Shown here piece after piece: positions 36,811 to 45,016 of a DNA stretch of 64,000 nt (position 1 is its first letter; each line of letters opens with the position of its first letter). A model generated the notes under the pieces. It saw only the letters and a list, made by a program, of their open reading frames with translations, made no database searches and was not told the origin of the DNA. The stretch comes from Serinicoccus hydrothermalis. Lineage in GTDB: Bacteria; Actinomycetota; Actinomycetes; Actinomycetales; Dermatophilaceae. The position numbers were made by a program, and so were the translations under genes. The stretch lies in assembly GCF_001685415.1 (NCBI RefSeq), contig NZ_CP014989.1, forward strand, positions 62,001 through 126,000. Reading direction: 5' to 3'.

Positions 36811-38022
36811 ATGACCGTCACCGCACCCCTGCTCCCGCCCCTGCAGATCGGGCCGCACACCATCGACTCGCCGGTGGTGCTGGCCCCCATGGCCGGCATC
36901 ACCAACCGTGCCTTCCGCCGGCTGTGCCGGGAGTACGGCGAGGACGGTCTCGCGGCCGCGGGCTCGCCCTCCAGGGGTGCCTCGGGCTCGGGCTGCCTCT
37001 TCGTCAGCGAGATGATCACCTCCCGGGCGCTGGTCGAGCGCACCCCGATCTCCATGAAGCTCATCGAGCACGGCCCGGAGGAGACGCCCCGCTCCATCCA
37101 GCTCTACGGCGTCGACCCGGGCACGGTGGGCGCGGCCGTCCGGATGCTCGTCGAGGAGGACCGGGCCGATCACATCGACCTCAACTTCGGCTGCCCGGTG
37201 CCCAAGGTCACCCGCAAGGGCGGGGGAGCGGCGCTGCCGTGGAAGGCCGACCTCTTCCGCGGGATCGTCCGCGCCGCGGTGCGCGAGGCGACGCCGGCCG
37301 GCATACCCGTCACCGTGAAGATGCGCGTCGGCATCGACGCCGACCACGAGACCTTCCTCGACGCCGGGCGCGCCGCCGAGCAGGAGGGCGCGGCGGCGGT
37401 GGCGCTGCACGCGCGGACCGCCGCCCAGGCCTACTCCGGGCAGGCGGACTGGTCCCGGATCGCCGAGCTCAAGGAGGCGGTCACCTCGATCCCGGTGCTG
37501 GGCAACGGCGACATCTGGTCCGCCGACGACGCCCTGGCGATGGTCGAGCAGACCGGCTGCGACGGCGTGGTCGTCGGGCGCGGCTGCCTGGGACGGCCGT
37601 GGCTGTTCACCGACCTCGCCGCCGCCTTCGCCGGCTCCCGGGTGCGGGTCGAGCCCACGCTGCGGGAGGTATGTCGGGTGCTGCGCCGGCACGCCGAGCT
37701 GCTCGCCGACTTCCACGAGGACGAGGGCCGGGGCTGCCGCGACATCCGCAAGCACATCGCGTGGTACACCAAGGGCTTCCGGGTCGGGGGCGAGCTGCGG
37801 CACCGGCTCGGGCTCGTCGACTCCCTCGCCGACCTCGACGCGCTCATCGACACCCTCGACCTGGACCAGCCCTGGCCCGGGGAGGCCGCCGACGGCCAGC
37901 GCGGCCGCGCCGGCTCGCCGCGGGTCGTGGCCCTGCCGGATCGCTGGCTGGTCTCCCGCGAGCTCGACGGCGCCCAGCAGGCCGAGGTGGCGCAGGCCGA
38001 GCTCTCGGTCAGCGGGGGCTGA
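36811..38022 (+). CDS. dusB: tRNA-dihydrouridine synthase, DusB-type, with a Gly/Ser-rich insertion
   Basis: Dus enzymes reduce uridines in tRNA D-loops using FMN and NAD(P)H. The 403-residue protein has VVLAPMAGITNRAFRRLC (about residues 26-43), the catalytic Cys in DLNFGCPVPKVTRKGGGAAL (about 127-146), ALHARTAAQAYSGQADW and VLGNGDIWSADDA (FMN-phosphate region). Between REYG and LFVSEM (about 49-69), where relatives have two or three residues, about 16 extra residues (DGLAAAGSPSRGASGSG) are inserted in frame. The insertion would be a surface loop near the active-site entrance. Confidence 0.94.
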   Translation: MTVTAPLLPPLQIGPHTIDSPVVLAPMAGITNRAFRRLCREYGEDGLAAAGSPSRGASGSGCLFVSEMITSRALVERTPISMKLIEHGPEETPRSIQLYGVDPGTVGAAVRMLVEEDRADHIDLNFGCPVPKVTRKGGGAALPWKADLFRGIVRAAVREATPAGIPVTVKMRVGIDADHETFLDAGRAAEQEGAAAVALHARTAAQAYSGQADWSRIAELKEAVTSIPVLGNGDIWSADDALAMVEQTGCDGVVVGRGCLGRPWLFTDLAAAFAGSRVRVEPTLREVCRVLRRHAELLADFHEDEGRGCRDIRKHIAWYTKGFRVGGELRHRLGLVDSLADLDALIDTLDLDQPWPGEAADGQRGRAGSPRVVALPDRWLVSRELDGAQQAEVAQAELSVSGG

Positions 38023-38057
38023 AGCGCTTCCATCCTGCGCCGGTCGACCACCGCTCC

Positions 38058-38063
38058 TAGGGT
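38058..38063 (+). promoter_or_regulatory. putative -10 box of the DJ-1/PfpI gene (leaderless type)
   Basis: TAGGGT ends 7 bases before the ATG at 38071. A weak purine stretch (GGAGGG) lies in between, so a leadered start cannot be excluded. Confidence 0.4.
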
Positions 38064-38070
38064 GGAGGGC

Positions 38071-38595
38071 ATGGGACAACTGGACGGACGCAAGGTGGCC
38101 TTCCTGGCCACGGACGGCTTCGAGGACAGCGAGCTCACCAGCCCGTGGAACACGGTGGTCGAGTCGGGCGGGACCGCCCACCTGCTCTCGCCCGAGGCCG
38201 GCTCGGTGAGCGGCAAGAACGGGCATACCCAGGACGTCGACGTCGTCGTCGGTGACGCCGACCCGGCGGACTACGACGCGCTGGTGCTGCCTGGCGGCAC
38301 CGGCAACGCCGACCACCTGCGGATGGACGCGGGCGCGGTCGCCTTCGCCCGCCACTTCGGCGAGCAGGCCAAGCCGGTCGCGGTCATCTGCCACGGGGCG
38401 TGGATCCTCACCGACGCCGACGTGCTCGACGGGCGGCGGATGACCTCCTTCCCCTCCCTGCAGACGGACCTGCGCAACGCCGGGGCCACCTGGGTGGACG
38501 AGGAGGTCGTGGTCGACAGCTGGCTGGTCTCCAGCCGCACCCCCGCCGACCTCTCGGCCTTCAACCGCGAGCTCGTGCAGGCCTTCACCCCCTGA
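38071..38595 (+). CDS. DJ-1/PfpI family protein (YhbO-like deglycase/stress protein)
   Basis: This 174-residue class I glutamine amidotransferase-like protein carries the nucleophile elbow VAVICHGAWIL with its Cys and adjacent His (about residues 106-116). The N-terminal FLATDGFEDSELTSPW supplies the conserved Glu, and YDALVLPGGTGNADHLR is typical of the intracellular protease/YhbO group. Members protect against carbonyl or oxidative stress. The stop directly abuts the stop of the convergent rhodanese gene, with no terminator between them. Confidence 0.9.
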   Translation: MGQLDGRKVAFLATDGFEDSELTSPWNTVVESGGTAHLLSPEAGSVSGKNGHTQDVDVVVGDADPADYDALVLPGGTGNADHLRMDAGAVAFARHFGEQAKPVAVICHGAWILTDADVLDGRRMTSFPSLQTDLRNAGATWVDEEVVVDSWLVSSRTPADLSAFNRELVQAFTP

Positions 38596-39447
38596 TCAGG
38601 GCTCGACCGGGCGCGCGGGGTCGCTGATCCAGTCGCTCCACGAGCCGACGTAGACCGCCGGACGCGGGCCGACGCCGCGCGCCTCCAGCGCGAGCGCGAG
38701 GTGCGCGGCCTGGACCCCCGAGCCGCAGTAGACCGCGGTCGGGGGGTCGGTGCGCCCGCCGGCCTCGGTCAGCGCGCCGACGACGTGCTCGGCGTCGACG
38801 AAGCCCTCGTCGTCGACGAGCGAGAGCGCGGGCAGGCTGAGGGCGCCGGGGATGTGGCCGGCGACGGGGTCGATGGTCTCGTTCTCGCCGCGGTAGCGCT
38901 CGGCGGGCCGGGCGTCCAGCAGCTGGCCGCCTCGGGCGAGGTGCTCCTGCACCCCGTCGGCGTCGAGCAGCTGGCGCCCGCCGGGGTGGAGCTCGACGTC
39001 GCCCGGCCCCGGCGTCACGGACCCGTCCTCGACGGACAGGCCTGCCGCGGTCCACGCGGCCAGGCCACCGTCGAGGACGGCAGCCTGCTCCAGCCCGTAG
39101 TAGGCCGCGACCCACCAGGCGCGGGCGGCGGACAGACCCGGCCCGGCGTCGTAGAACACGATCGGCCGGTCCGCGCGCACGCCTGCGGCGCGCAGCCCCT
39201 CCTGCGCGGTCCCGGCCGAGGGCATCGGGTGCCGACCCCCCTGGCCGTCGTCCGCGGGCTCCTCGGAGAGCACCGACTCGAGGTCGAGGAAGACCGCGCC
39301 CGGCAGGTGCTCCTCGAGGTATGCCGCGCGGTTGGCCTCGACCTCGGACCCGAGCGCCCAGCGCACGTCCACGACCACCGGGCGCTCCTCCGCCGGCCCG
39401 ACGAGCATCGCCTGCAGCTGTGCGGTGGTGAGCAGCGGCCCGCTCAC
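38596..39447 (-). CDS. thiosulfate/3-mercaptopyruvate sulfurtransferase (two rhodanese domains)
   Basis: This 283-residue tandem rhodanese transfers sulfane sulfur to thiophilic acceptors. The N-terminal domain (about 1-140) is inactive, with Asp in IVFYDAGPGLSAAR where the active Cys would be. The C-terminal domain (about 155-283) carries the catalytic Cys in AVYCGSGVQAAHLALAL. The inter-domain DARPAERYRGENETIDPVAG matches the family. GTG 39447 overlaps the aminotransferase stop by 4 bases, so the two are co-translated. Confidence 0.92.
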   Translation of the reverse strand: MSGPLLTTAQLQAMLVGPAEERPVVVDVRWALGSEVEANRAAYLEEHLPGAVFLDLESVLSEEPADDGQGGRHPMPSAGTAQEGLRAAGVRADRPIVFYDAGPGLSAARAWWVAAYYGLEQAAVLDGGLAAWTAAGLSVEDGSVTPGPGDVELHPGGRQLLDADGVQEHLARGGQLLDARPAERYRGENETIDPVAGHIPGALSLPALSLVDDEGFVDAEHVVGALTEAGGRTDPPTAVYCGSGVQAAHLALALEARGVGPRPAVYVGSWSDWISDPARPVEP

Positions 39448-40688
39448 GCGGCCTCCATCTCGTCCAGGCCGGCGCGCAGGGCCGCGGCCAGCTCCTGCAC
39501 CTGCTCGTCGGACATGACGAAGGCGGGGGAGATCTGGATGGCACCGGCGCCGCAGGCACGGGTGGCGATGCCGTGGCGCCGGATGTCCACGGCGAAGCGC
39601 ATCGCCGTGGGCGGGTCCGCGAGCTGGATCGCGGCGACCGCCCCCAGCCCGGAGCGGACCTCCACCACGCGGTCGTGCTCGGCCAGCGGCGCGAGCTCGC
39701 GGTGCAGCGACTCGGCGACGCGGGCCGCCCCGTCCAGCAGCCCCTCGCGCTCGATGAGGTCCAGGTTGGCCAGGGCCACCGCCGCGGCCGCGGCGTGCCC
39801 GGAGTAGGTGTAGCCGTGGCGGAACCACACGCCCGCGTCCGGGCGGAAGAAGGGCTCCCACACCCGGGGGGCGACGAGCACGGCGCCCATCGGGGCATAC
39901 CCGCTGGTCAGACCCTTGGCCGTCGCGACCATGTCGGGCTCGAGGCCGAGCGCGGAGCTGGCGAACCAGCTGCCGCCGAAACGGCCGTAGCCGGTGATGA
40001 CCTCGTCGGCGACGAAGAGGATGTCGTGCTCGGTGCAGATCTTGCGGACGTCGGCCAGGTAGCCCTCGGGCGGGAGGTAGACACCCCCGGCGCCGATGAT
40101 CGGCTCGCAGAAGAAGGCGGCGACGCGGTCAGCGCCGACGCTCTCGATCGTCGCCCGCAGGCTCTCCGCGGAGTCCCACTCCACCTGCGCGGTGTCCGGG
40201 ACCAGCTCGCCGTAGCCCTCGCGGTTGCCGGGGATCCCGGCCAGCGCGGTGCCGGCGTAATGCATGCCGTGGTAGGCCTTGGAGCGGGAGAGCAGCACGG
40301 TCTTGTCCGGGCGGCCCTGCTCGACCCAGTAGCGGCGCGCCATCTTGGCGGCCGTGTCGATGGAGTCCGAGCCGCCGGAGGTGAAGAAGATCTTGCTGCC
40401 GGCGACCGGGGCGATGCCCTCCAGCCGGTCGGCCAGCGCCACGGTCGTGTCCGGCGCGTAGTCGCCGAAGGTGGAGTATGCCGCGAGGCGGCGCATCTGC
40501 TCGGCCGCGGCGTCGGCGAGCTCGCCGCGCCCGTGGCCCACGTTGGTGAACCACAGCCCGGCCGTCGCGTCGAGGTAGCGCCGGTCGTCGCGGTCGTAGA
40601 CGTGCACCCCCTCACCGCGGGTGAGGATCAGCTCGCCGGTCTGCTCGACCGCGCCCATGTCGGAGAACGGATGCCACAAGGTGCCCAT
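39444..40688 (-). CDS. class III PLP-dependent aminotransferase (omega-aminotransferase type)
   Basis: This 414-residue cytosolic enzyme moves an amino group from an amine or omega-amino acid to a keto acid. The PLP lysine is in VATAKGLTSGYAPMGAV (about residues 264-280), and the conserved ILFVADEVITGYGRFG (about 234-249) holds the PLP-interacting Asp. Other family blocks are FFTSGGSDSIDTA and SKAYHGMHYAGT. The N-terminal MGTLWHPFSDMGAV is typical of aspartate/pyruvate-dependent omega-transaminases. The substrate is not predictable. It is co-transcribed with the downstream sulfurtransferase. Confidence 0.92.
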   Translation of the reverse strand: MGTLWHPFSDMGAVEQTGELILTRGEGVHVYDRDDRRYLDATAGLWFTNVGHGRGELADAAAEQMRRLAAYSTFGDYAPDTTVALADRLEGIAPVAGSKIFFTSGGSDSIDTAAKMARRYWVEQGRPDKTVLLSRSKAYHGMHYAGTALAGIPGNREGYGELVPDTAQVEWDSAESLRATIESVGADRVAAFFCEPIIGAGGVYLPPEGYLADVRKICTEHDILFVADEVITGYGRFGGSWFASSALGLEPDMVATAKGLTSGYAPMGAVLVAPRVWEPFFRPDAGVWFRHGYTYSGHAAAAAVALANLDLIEREGLLDGAARVAESLHRELAPLAEHDRVVEVRSGLGAVAAIQLADPPTAMRFAVDIRRHGIATRACGAGAIQISPAFVMSDEQVQELAAALRAGLDEMEAA

Positions 40689-40767
40689 GCTCCTGACCCT
40701 AGCGCCAGCACCGGACACGTCGGCTGCCGGCTGTCCGTCGTCGGCGGTCGGTGGCAGAGTGAGCGGC

Positions 40768-41040
40768 ATGTGCCGCAACATCCGACCGCTCAACAACTTC
40801 GCGCCGCCCGCCACCCGCTCCGAGGTGCAGGCCGCCGCGCTGCAGTACGTCCGCAAGGTCGGCGGGGCGAGCAAGCCCTCGCAGGCCAACGAGCAGGCCT
40901 ACGCCACGGCGGTCGCCGCCATCGCCGCCGCGACGCAGGACCTGCTCGACTCCCTGGTCACGTCGGCTCCGCCCAAGGACCGGGACGAGGAGGCGGCCAA
41001 GGCGCGCGCCCGCGCCGCCAAGCGCTACGCCTCGGCCTGA
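40768..41040 (+). CDS. DUF2277 family protein
   Basis: This 90-residue protein starts MCRNIRPLNNFAPPATRSE, the DUF2277 signature, continues with AALQYVRKVGG and ends in a basic alanine-rich helix. The function is unknown. A CAGAGT hexamer lies 7 bases before the ATG. Its stop TGA shares its last base with the ATG of the next gene, so the two are translationally coupled. Confidence 0.88.
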   Translation: MCRNIRPLNNFAPPATRSEVQAAALQYVRKVGGASKPSQANEQAYATAVAAIAAATQDLLDSLVTSAPPKDRDEEAAKARARAAKRYASA

Positions 41041-41570
41041 TGGCCCTCGGGGCTGACGCGGACCGGGTCCGGCACCTGGCCAACTGGGTCAACCTCTCCA
41101 CCCCGCTCGGTCTCGGGATCGCAGCCGCCGGTGGCGCACGGGTCCGGCGGGGCCCGTCCCGCTGCTACCTGGCTGACCACTACCGCTGGTCCTTCCCCGT
41201 GGCCAGCGCCTTCACCGTCGGCGACGTGGTCATCAGCCGGCACGACCTCGACCGGCTGCGGGCGCTGCGGCCCGGGTTGCTCGACCACGAGCTGACCCAC
41301 AGCCGCCAGTGGGCGCTCTGCCTGGGGCTGCCGTTCCTGCCGCTCTACGTCGCCTCGATGGGCTGGTCCTGGCTGCGCACGGGGGACCGGGCGGCGCGCA
41401 GCCTCTTCGAGCGCGGGGCCGGGCTGGAGCGCGGCGGCTACGTCGACGTGCCGACCCGGCCGCTGGGTCCGGTGCTGGCCCGCGGTGTGCGCTCGCTGGG
41501 TGCCGCGATCACCGGGCGGCGCGGGCTGGAGGCGGGCGCCGGGGTCGGGACGGGGCGGCCGCGCGGCTGA
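41040..41570 (+). CDS. small HExxH-motif protein of unknown function
   Basis: This is a 176-residue protein. I do not recognise a named family. A zincin-like HELTH motif lies in LLDHELTHSRQWALCLGLP (about residues 83-101), followed by a hydrophobic stretch FLPLYVASMGWSWL and a basic C-terminus. The FTVGDVVISRHDLDRLRAL block precedes the motif. Related short proteins in other bacteria are annotated as DUF4157-like or simply hypothetical. There is no signal peptide. The ATG overlaps the DUF2277 stop by one base. Confidence 0.72.
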   Translation: MALGADADRVRHLANWVNLSTPLGLGIAAAGGARVRRGPSRCYLADHYRWSFPVASAFTVGDVVISRHDLDRLRALRPGLLDHELTHSRQWALCLGLPFLPLYVASMGWSWLRTGDRAARSLFERGAGLERGGYVDVPTRPLGPVLARGVRSLGAAITGRRGLEAGAGVGTGRPRG

Positions 41571-41585
41571 GGCGAGGGCACGGCA

Positions 41586-41591
41586 TACGCT
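41586..41591 (+). promoter_or_regulatory. putative -10 box of dgt (leaderless type)
   Basis: TACGCT ends 6 bases before the GTG at 41598. It overlaps a GGCATAC heptamer. Confidence 0.4.
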
Positions 41592-41597
41592 GCCGGG

Positions 41598-42875
41598 GTG
41601 AGCAGCGAGGACCAGGGCGGTTATGCCGCGCACGACCGGGAGCGGTGGGTCGCCGAGGACCCGGCGCAGAAGCGGTCGGACCGGCAGGACTTCGCGCGTG
41701 ACCGCGCCCGGGTGCTGCACTCGGCCGCGCTGCGCCGGCTCGCCGCGACCACCCAGGTGGTCTCGCCCACGAGCGACGACTTCGTCCGCAACCGGCTCAC
41801 GCACTCCCTCGAGGTGGCGCAGATCGGGCGGGAGTTCGGGGCCGCGCTCGGCTGCGACGCCGACGTCGTCGACACCGCCTGCCTGGCGCACGACATCGGG
41901 CACCCGCCCTTCGGGCACAACGGCGAGGCGGCGCTGGACCTCATCGCCGCCCACGCGGGCGGCTTCGAGGGCAACGCCCAGACGCTGCGGGTGCTCACCC
42001 GGCTGGAGGCCAAGCGCAGCCACGACGACGGCCGCCCGGCCGGGCTGAACCTCACCCGGGCCAGCCTGGACGCCGCCACGAAGTACCCCTGGACCCGGGG
42101 CGGCGGGCCGCCCGGGTCGCCCGAGCGCAAGTTCGGGGTCTACCCGGACGACGCCGACGTCTTCGCCTGGGTCCGTGACGGCGCACCCGACGCGCAGCCG
42201 CACCGCCGCTGCCTGGAGGCGCAGGTCATGGACTGGTCCGACGACGTCGCCTACTGCGTGCACGACGTCGAGGACGCCATCGCCTCGGGGCGGATCGACC
42301 CGCGGGCCCTGCGCTCGGCCGAGGTCCAGCGCGCCGTCGTGGAGGTGGCGCACGACTGGTATGCCCCGGACCTGCCGGTCGAGGCGCTGGACGAGGCGCT
42401 GGGCCAGGTCCTGGGCACGGGATGGGTCCCCACCACGCACGTGGGGACCCGCGCCGACCTGGCCGCGCTCAAGGACATGACCTCGCGGCTCATCGGTCAC
42501 TTCGTGCATACCGTCGAGCTGGCGACGCGGGAGCGGCACGGGCCGGGCAGGCTCACCCGGTACGCCGCCGACCTCGTCGTCCCCGACGGGGTGAGGGCGC
42601 AGGCCGCGGCGCTCAAGGCGGTGGCGGCCCACTTCGTCATGCTCAGCGACGAGCGCCGCTCGAGCCTCGAGCTCCAGCACCGGGTGATCGCCGAGCTGGT
42701 CGAGTTCTTCGGCGCGGACCCGGCACGGATGGATCCGCTGCACGCCGAGACGGTGCGGGCCGCCGAGCAGGCCGGTGACGACCGGGTGCGCCTGCGGGCG
42801 GTGGTCGACCAGGTGGCGAGCCTGTCCGACGCCCGGGCGCTGGCGATCCACCGACGGGTGGAGGAGGGCGCGTGA
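41598..42875 (+). CDS. dgt: deoxyguanosinetriphosphate triphosphohydrolase-like protein
   Basis: This 425-residue HD-domain enzyme hydrolyses dNTPs to deoxynucleoside and triphosphate. The metal ligands are visible as the His in RNRLTHSLEVAQIGRE (about residue 74) and the HD pair in ACLAHDIGHPPFGHNGE (about 96-112), with a later Asp in QVMDWSDDVAYCVHDVEDA. GTG 41598 is supported by the -10 box. In many actinobacteria dgt directly precedes dnaG; here about 8 kb of extra genes separates them. It overlaps the next gene by 4 bases. Confidence 0.95.
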   Translation: MSSEDQGGYAAHDRERWVAEDPAQKRSDRQDFARDRARVLHSAALRRLAATTQVVSPTSDDFVRNRLTHSLEVAQIGREFGAALGCDADVVDTACLAHDIGHPPFGHNGEAALDLIAAHAGGFEGNAQTLRVLTRLEAKRSHDDGRPAGLNLTRASLDAATKYPWTRGGGPPGSPERKFGVYPDDADVFAWVRDGAPDAQPHRRCLEAQVMDWSDDVAYCVHDVEDAIASGRIDPRALRSAEVQRAVVEVAHDWYAPDLPVEALDEALGQVLGTGWVPTTHVGTRADLAALKDMTSRLIGHFVHTVELATRERHGPGRLTRYAADLVVPDGVRAQAAALKAVAAHFVMLSDERRSSLELQHRVIAELVEFFGADPARMDPLHAETVRAAEQAGDDRVRLRAVVDQVASLSDARALAIHRRVEEGA

Positions 42876-43891
42876 GCCTGCTGGGGTCGCTGGTGCTGCC
42901 CGTCGTGGGCGCGCCGATGGCGGGCGGGGTGTCCAACCCCCTGCTCGCCGCCGCGGCGAGCGACGCCGGTGGCCTGGGGATGCTGGCCGCCGGCTACCGG
43001 ACGCCCGAGCAGGTGGCCGCCGACCTCGTGCACGTCCGCGACCTCACCGACCGGCCCTTCGGGATCAACCTCTTCGTGCCACGACCGCTCGACCGCGCTG
43101 CCCTCGAGCCGGCGGTCGAGGACTTCGCCGGTCGCATCGCGGGGGAGGCCGCCGCCCTCGGCACCGAGGTCGGCCGGCCCAGCTGGTACGACACCGACCA
43201 CTGGGACGCCAAGGTGCACCTCGTGGAGACGCTGGCGCCGCCCGTCGTCTCGTGCACCTTCGGTATCCCTGGGGCCGCTGTCGTGGACCGGTGGAAGGCA
43301 GCGGGCTGCGAGGTGCACCTCACGGCGACGAGCGTCCCGGAGGCGCTCGCGGCGGCGGAGACCGGCGCCGATGTCGTCGTGCTCCAGGGGATGGAGGCCG
43401 GTGGGCACCGCGGCACGCACGACCCGTCGGCCGCGCCCGAGCCGGTCGACCACCTCGGCCTGCTGGAGACCGTGCTGCCGCAGGTCGGCGTGCCGCTGGT
43501 CGTCGCCGGTGGCGTGACGACGCCGGGGGACGTGCGCCGGGCCTTCGGGGCCGGGGCGGCCGGGGTGCAGGTCGGCACGGCGCTCCTGCTGGCGCCCGAG
43601 TCCGGCGCGTCGCGGACCTACCGCGCCGCGCTGCGCAGCCCACGGCATACCGAGCGGGTGCTGACGCGCGCCTTCAGCGGACGGGTCGCCGGTGCCGTGG
43701 CCAACGGCTGGACCCGGGAGTATGCCGACGCCCCCGCCGCCTTCCCGGTCGTCGACCAGCTCACCAAGCCGCTGCGGAAGGCCGCTGCGGAGCAGGGCGA
43801 CCTGGAGCGGATCCACGTGTGGGCGGGCTCGGGCTGGCGGGCCGCGCAGGAACGCCCGGCCGGCGAGATCGTCCGGGAGCTGGCCGGGTGA
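42872..43891 (+). CDS. nitronate monooxygenase (2-nitropropane dioxygenase family)
   Basis: This 339-residue FMN enzyme oxidises nitronates such as propionate-3-nitronate. The TIM barrel begins LPVVGAPMAGGVSNPLLAAA, the catalytic His region is LQGMEAGGHRGTH (about residues 170-182), and VPLVVAGGVTTPGDVRRAFGAGAAGVQVGT binds the FMN phosphate. GTG 42872 overlaps the dgt stop, and its own stop overlaps the next start, suggesting one transcript from dgt through the broken kinase gene. Confidence 0.92.
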   Translation: MSLLGSLVLPVVGAPMAGGVSNPLLAAAASDAGGLGMLAAGYRTPEQVAADLVHVRDLTDRPFGINLFVPRPLDRAALEPAVEDFAGRIAGEAAALGTEVGRPSWYDTDHWDAKVHLVETLAPPVVSCTFGIPGAAVVDRWKAAGCEVHLTATSVPEALAAAETGADVVVLQGMEAGGHRGTHDPSAAPEPVDHLGLLETVLPQVGVPLVVAGGVTTPGDVRRAFGAGAAGVQVGTALLLAPESGASRTYRAALRSPRHTERVLTRAFSGRVAGAVANGWTREYADAPAAFPVVDQLTKPLRKAAAEQGDLERIHVWAGSGWRAAQERPAGEIVRELAG

Positions 43892-45000
43892 GCGACCTGC
43901 GGGCGGTCCTGCCGCCCGGTGCCCGCCTCGGTGCGGGAGTCCCGTTGGGAGGGTCGGGCCGATCGATGGTCCACCGGCGCGAGGTGCTGAGCGGGCCGGA
44001 GGACTGGGGCAGCTCGGTGGTGGTGAAGCGCTTCCTGCCCCAGCCGGAGGGTCGGCGGGCGGCCATGGGGTGGCGCCGCGAGGTCACCGGGTTGCGTCAC
44101 CTGAGGGGCACGCCCCGCCTGCTCGCGACGGACGAAGAGGCGCAGGTCCTGGTCATGGAGGACCTCGGTGCCCACCCGACGCTGGCCGACGTCCTGCTGA
44201 GGGCGGACGGGGAGACCGCCTGGCGGCATACCGTCACCTGGGCCGGAGTCCTCGGAGGGTCCGTGGTGGCCGACCGCGACGCCCTGGAGCAGGCCCGGCG
44301 GGGTCTCGGCACCGAGCTCCTCGCGGAGGACCGGGCGTGGCAGGTGGACCTCCCGCGCCGCGGGGTGGACCGGCTGGTCGAGGTGGCGGGCCTCCGGTCG
44401 GGCAGGGCGGCGGCGGCGCAGGCCAGGGATGTCGTCGACCAGCTGCAGCACGACACCGGTCGGCGCGTGCTCGGACCCGGCGACGCCTGTCCCGACAACG
44501 CCGTGGTCAGCCCGACCGGCATCCGGCTGCTGGACCTGGAGGGCGCCGGGGTGCGCCACCTCGCGTTCGACGCGGCCTACGCCGCCGAGCCGTTCAGCAC
44601 CTGCTGATGCGTCTTCACCCCACCTGCCGGGCTGACCGACGCCACGCTTGCCGCCTTCACCGACGCGGCAGATCAGGTCCTGCCCGGCCTCGCCGCCGAC
44701 CCCCGGTGGCCGCGGCAGGTGCGTGCCGCGGTGGCCCTCTGGGTGCTCGCCGGGGGCCTCTGGCTGCTCGACGGCGCCGTGGCCGACCGCACGATGGCCC
44801 CGGAGGGCAGGGTCGGGCCGGCGTTCCGGGCGCTGCTGCTGCACCGGTGGGGCTGGGTGGTGCGCGAGTGCGCCGAGGAGCTGCCGGACGTCGCTGCCCT
44901 GTGCGAGGAGGCCAGCGGGTGGGCGCGGAGGTCGTGGTCGGGCAGCGCCCTCGACCTTCCTGGTTACCCCGCCTTCCAGGAGCGGCCGGCACCCTCGTGA
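43888..45000 (+). pseudogene. kinase-like (APH-fold) gene interrupted by an in-frame TGA
   Basis: Reading from GTG 43888 gives 239 residues of an aminoglycoside-phosphotransferase-like fold: the ATP-site Lys in SVVVKRFLPQ, hinge VLVMEDLG, catalytic GPGDACPDNAVV (the usual HGD is PGD here), and metal-binding IRLLDLEGAG. A TGA at 44605-44607 stops it inside FSTC-stop-CVFTPPAGL. The same frame then stays open and protein-like for 130 more codons (AALWVLAGGLWLLDG, LLLHRWGWVV) to the stop at 44998. Total length would be 370, normal for the family. TGC-TGA-TGC most simply means a TGG (Trp) to TGA change. Alternatives are a sequencing error, readthrough or recoding. Confidence 0.75.
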
Positions 45001-45016
45001 GCTGTCTCGACCCGGG

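Noticed and set aside
44605-44607. The TGA as a selenocysteine codon.
   Set aside because: No SECIS-like structure is evident just downstream, the protein family is not known for selenocysteine, and a single TGG to TGA change explains it more simply. I keep it as something to exclude.
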